Assembly: GCA_016839955.1 (NCBI GenBank)
Contig: JAEOTI010000216.1
Location: 1-7,071 of the forward strand
Direction of reading: 5' to 3'
DNA: 7,071 nt
DNA from: Candidatus Hodarchaeota archaeon
GTDB taxonomy: Archaea > Asgardarchaeota > Heimdallarchaeia > Hodarchaeales > YT1-057
A program made the position numbers and the translations under genes. The notes below the pieces were generated by a model. It saw only the letters and a program-made list of their open reading frames with translations. It was not told the DNA's origin and searched no databases. Positions 5,929-7,071 of the stretch are shown one piece after another (position 1 is the first letter of the stretch; each line of letters opens with the position of its first letter).

Positions 5929-7071
5929 CTATTTTAACCAAAGTTCTATTGATGGAAGCCCATAATCTTGAGGATATACCTTATATTCACTAAAATATAA
6001 AATTAATGTATCTCTAGACTGATTTAAGTCATCTTTCCAACCAAAAACCGCTTGATAATTGCCCATCAATATAGTCTCTGTAACATTAGATGCATATTTC
6101 ACTTTTATTTCGGGTTGAGCGATATATGTTCGTGCTAATGTTAAAGAAAATCTCCACCAAATGTAGCTTTCTTTCCAAAAAATTAATGCAATTTCTTTTC
6201 CTTCAATTTCCATATCTTTTAGAATTAGTCCAATGGACCGAATATCTTGGTGTAGCGGTTCTTTAGCGTTCACTGCTTTTACTTCACGAATATAAAGATA
6301 AAAAGGGAAGAAACCCGAACTGACAATTAGAAGCAAAAATAAAATTGGTTTTACTAAATTTGGAGAAAATTGTCCTTTACTGATTACTTGGGCTAGGCTA
6401 GATTGATATAGAAGATAAAGTGTGTATCCAGCGAGTATTGCGAGAGGGTGAAGGAAGTATAGAATATAATACTCATGAATTACTGTTCCATATCCGTAAA
6501 AGACGAATTCAAGCCCAGTAAAGAGAGTCCAAATCACTAGAAGAAAAAATTCTCTTTTAAATGAGAGAAAAGCGAAAAGAAATCCAATACCTCCTAAAAA
6601 AGCAGTAGTTGCAGGAATATGTTGCATAATTCTTTGCATGAAGGTTCCATAAAAGTCTTGATCCCAAAGAGCTTCTGGTCGAGAGATAATAGTATGAACT
6701 AAAGGATTATTCGGTGTATCTCGGATAGAATAAGTAGATAATAAGAATGCAAATATAGTTAAGCTAGATAAAAATAGAATTAACAGGATGACTCGTTGAA
6801 CAGAGATACTGCTTTTTTTGGAGGATCTAGAGTAAAATAATATCAGATAACAAATGGATGAAATTAAAAAATACAAAGCTGTGAATTTTGTTAGAATAGC
6901 CAAAAATGAAAACAACAAATTGAGAAATACATATCTATCTTCATTAGTTACTGAGTATTTTAATAAAAAGAAAATTGCACACAGGCCTATTACCCACATC
7001 AAGTTTTCTCTCTGAATACCAATTCCAAGAAAAATGCCATATGGACTGATTGAATAAAGAAAAGCAGAGAA
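5929..7071 (-). CDS. Membrane glycosyltransferase, GT39/ArnT-like (GT-C fold), 5' end beyond window
   Basis: This is a predicted polytopic inner-membrane glycosyltransferase that would use a polyprenyl-phosphate sugar and act on the outer side of the membrane. The frame is open to the right edge, giving 380 visible residues. The TTG at 7002 and ATG at 6999 are internal, since 23 upstream codons (including YSISPYGIFLGIGIQRENLM across the join) look like the conserved stretch of this family that follows an early membrane span. Hydrophobic segments lie near 26-40, 47-80, 92-112, 154-170, 174-192, 200-222 and 241-261, with numbering from the window edge. HEYYILYFLHPLAILAG (199-215) matches the H-x-YY loop and following helix of GT39/ArnT-type enzymes. 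About 110 C-terminal residues appear soluble. The catalytic Asp of the first outer loop would be off-window, so activity cannot be judged. It heads the visible leftward run and its promoter is not seen. Confidence 0.85.
   Translation of the reverse strand, partial: FSAFLYSISPYGIFLGIGIQRENLMWVIGLCAIFFLLKYSVTNEDRYVFLNLLFSFLAILTKFTALYFLISSICYLILFYSRSSKKSSISVQRVILLILFLSSLTIFAFLLSTYSIRDTPNNPLVHTIISRPEALWDQDFYGTFMQRIMQHIPATTAFLGGIGFLFAFLSFKREFFLLVIWTLFTGLEFVFYGYGTVIHEYYILYFLHPLAILAGYTLYLLYQSSLAQVISKGQFSPNLVKPILFLLLIVSSGFFPFYLYIREVKAVNAKEPLHQDIRSIGLILKDMEIEGKEIALIFWKESYIWWRFSLTLARTYIAQPEIKVKYASNVTETILMGNYQAVFGWKDDLNQSRDTLILYFSEYKVYPQDYGLPSIELWLK

Noticed and set aside
6543..6568. Hairpin TTCTCT/AGAGAA with six Ts in the GT39-like gene (minus strand)
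   Set aside because: The stem has only two or three G-C pairs with an eight-base loop, too weak to be a credible terminator.

Overview
The window is low in G+C (about one third by eye) and is part of a surface- or exopolysaccharide gene cluster, most likely from a bacterium. The signs for a bacterium are several strong Shine-Dalgarno sequences (AGGAGA, GAGGA, AAGGAGGTG), TTG start codons beside good ribosome sites, and a plausible -35/-10 promoter. Nothing here fixes the genus, and an archaeal source is not strictly excluded. No rRNA, tRNA, transposase, CRISPR array or phage gene was seen.

Layout. Bases 1-1522 (minus strand) hold an ABC exporter pair of the Wzm/Wzt type: the complete permease (677-1522) followed by the ATPase (1-658), whose 3' end runs off the left edge. 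Bases 1523-1814 are a 292-bp divergent intergenic region with a candidate promoter for the exporter and a weaker one for the rightward gene. Bases 1815-3008 (plus strand) hold a lone GT4-type glycosyltransferase. It converges, across 26 bp, on a leftward run that fills the rest of the window. In order of transcription that run is: a 5'-truncated multi-membrane GT39/ArnT-like glycosyltransferase (5929-7071), a canonical PAPS-dependent sulfotransferase (5124-5900), a divergent sulfotransferase-like protein (4185-5006) and a second GT4 glycosyltransferase (3035-4168).

How the genes may work together (inference). The cytoplasmic GT4 enzymes would extend a lipid-linked glycan. The sulfotransferases would decorate it, or another cytoplasmic acceptor, with sulfate from PAPS. 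Wzm/Wzt would export the chain, and the membrane GT39 enzyme would add a sugar from a polyprenyl-phosphate donor on the outer face of the membrane. A sulfated exported polysaccharide is therefore the simplest reading, but acceptor and sugar identities cannot be read from this sequence.

Points most worth a second look: (1) a perfect but orphaned AAGGAGGTG ribosome site between the two sulfotransferase genes, followed by an uninterrupted reading frame that joins them apart from one TGA; (2) replacement by Asn of the Arg expected in the 3'-phosphate-binding motif of the second sulfotransferase; (3) an intrinsic-terminator-like hairpin with a T-tract inside that same gene; (4) a second orphan ribosome site in the divergent region.
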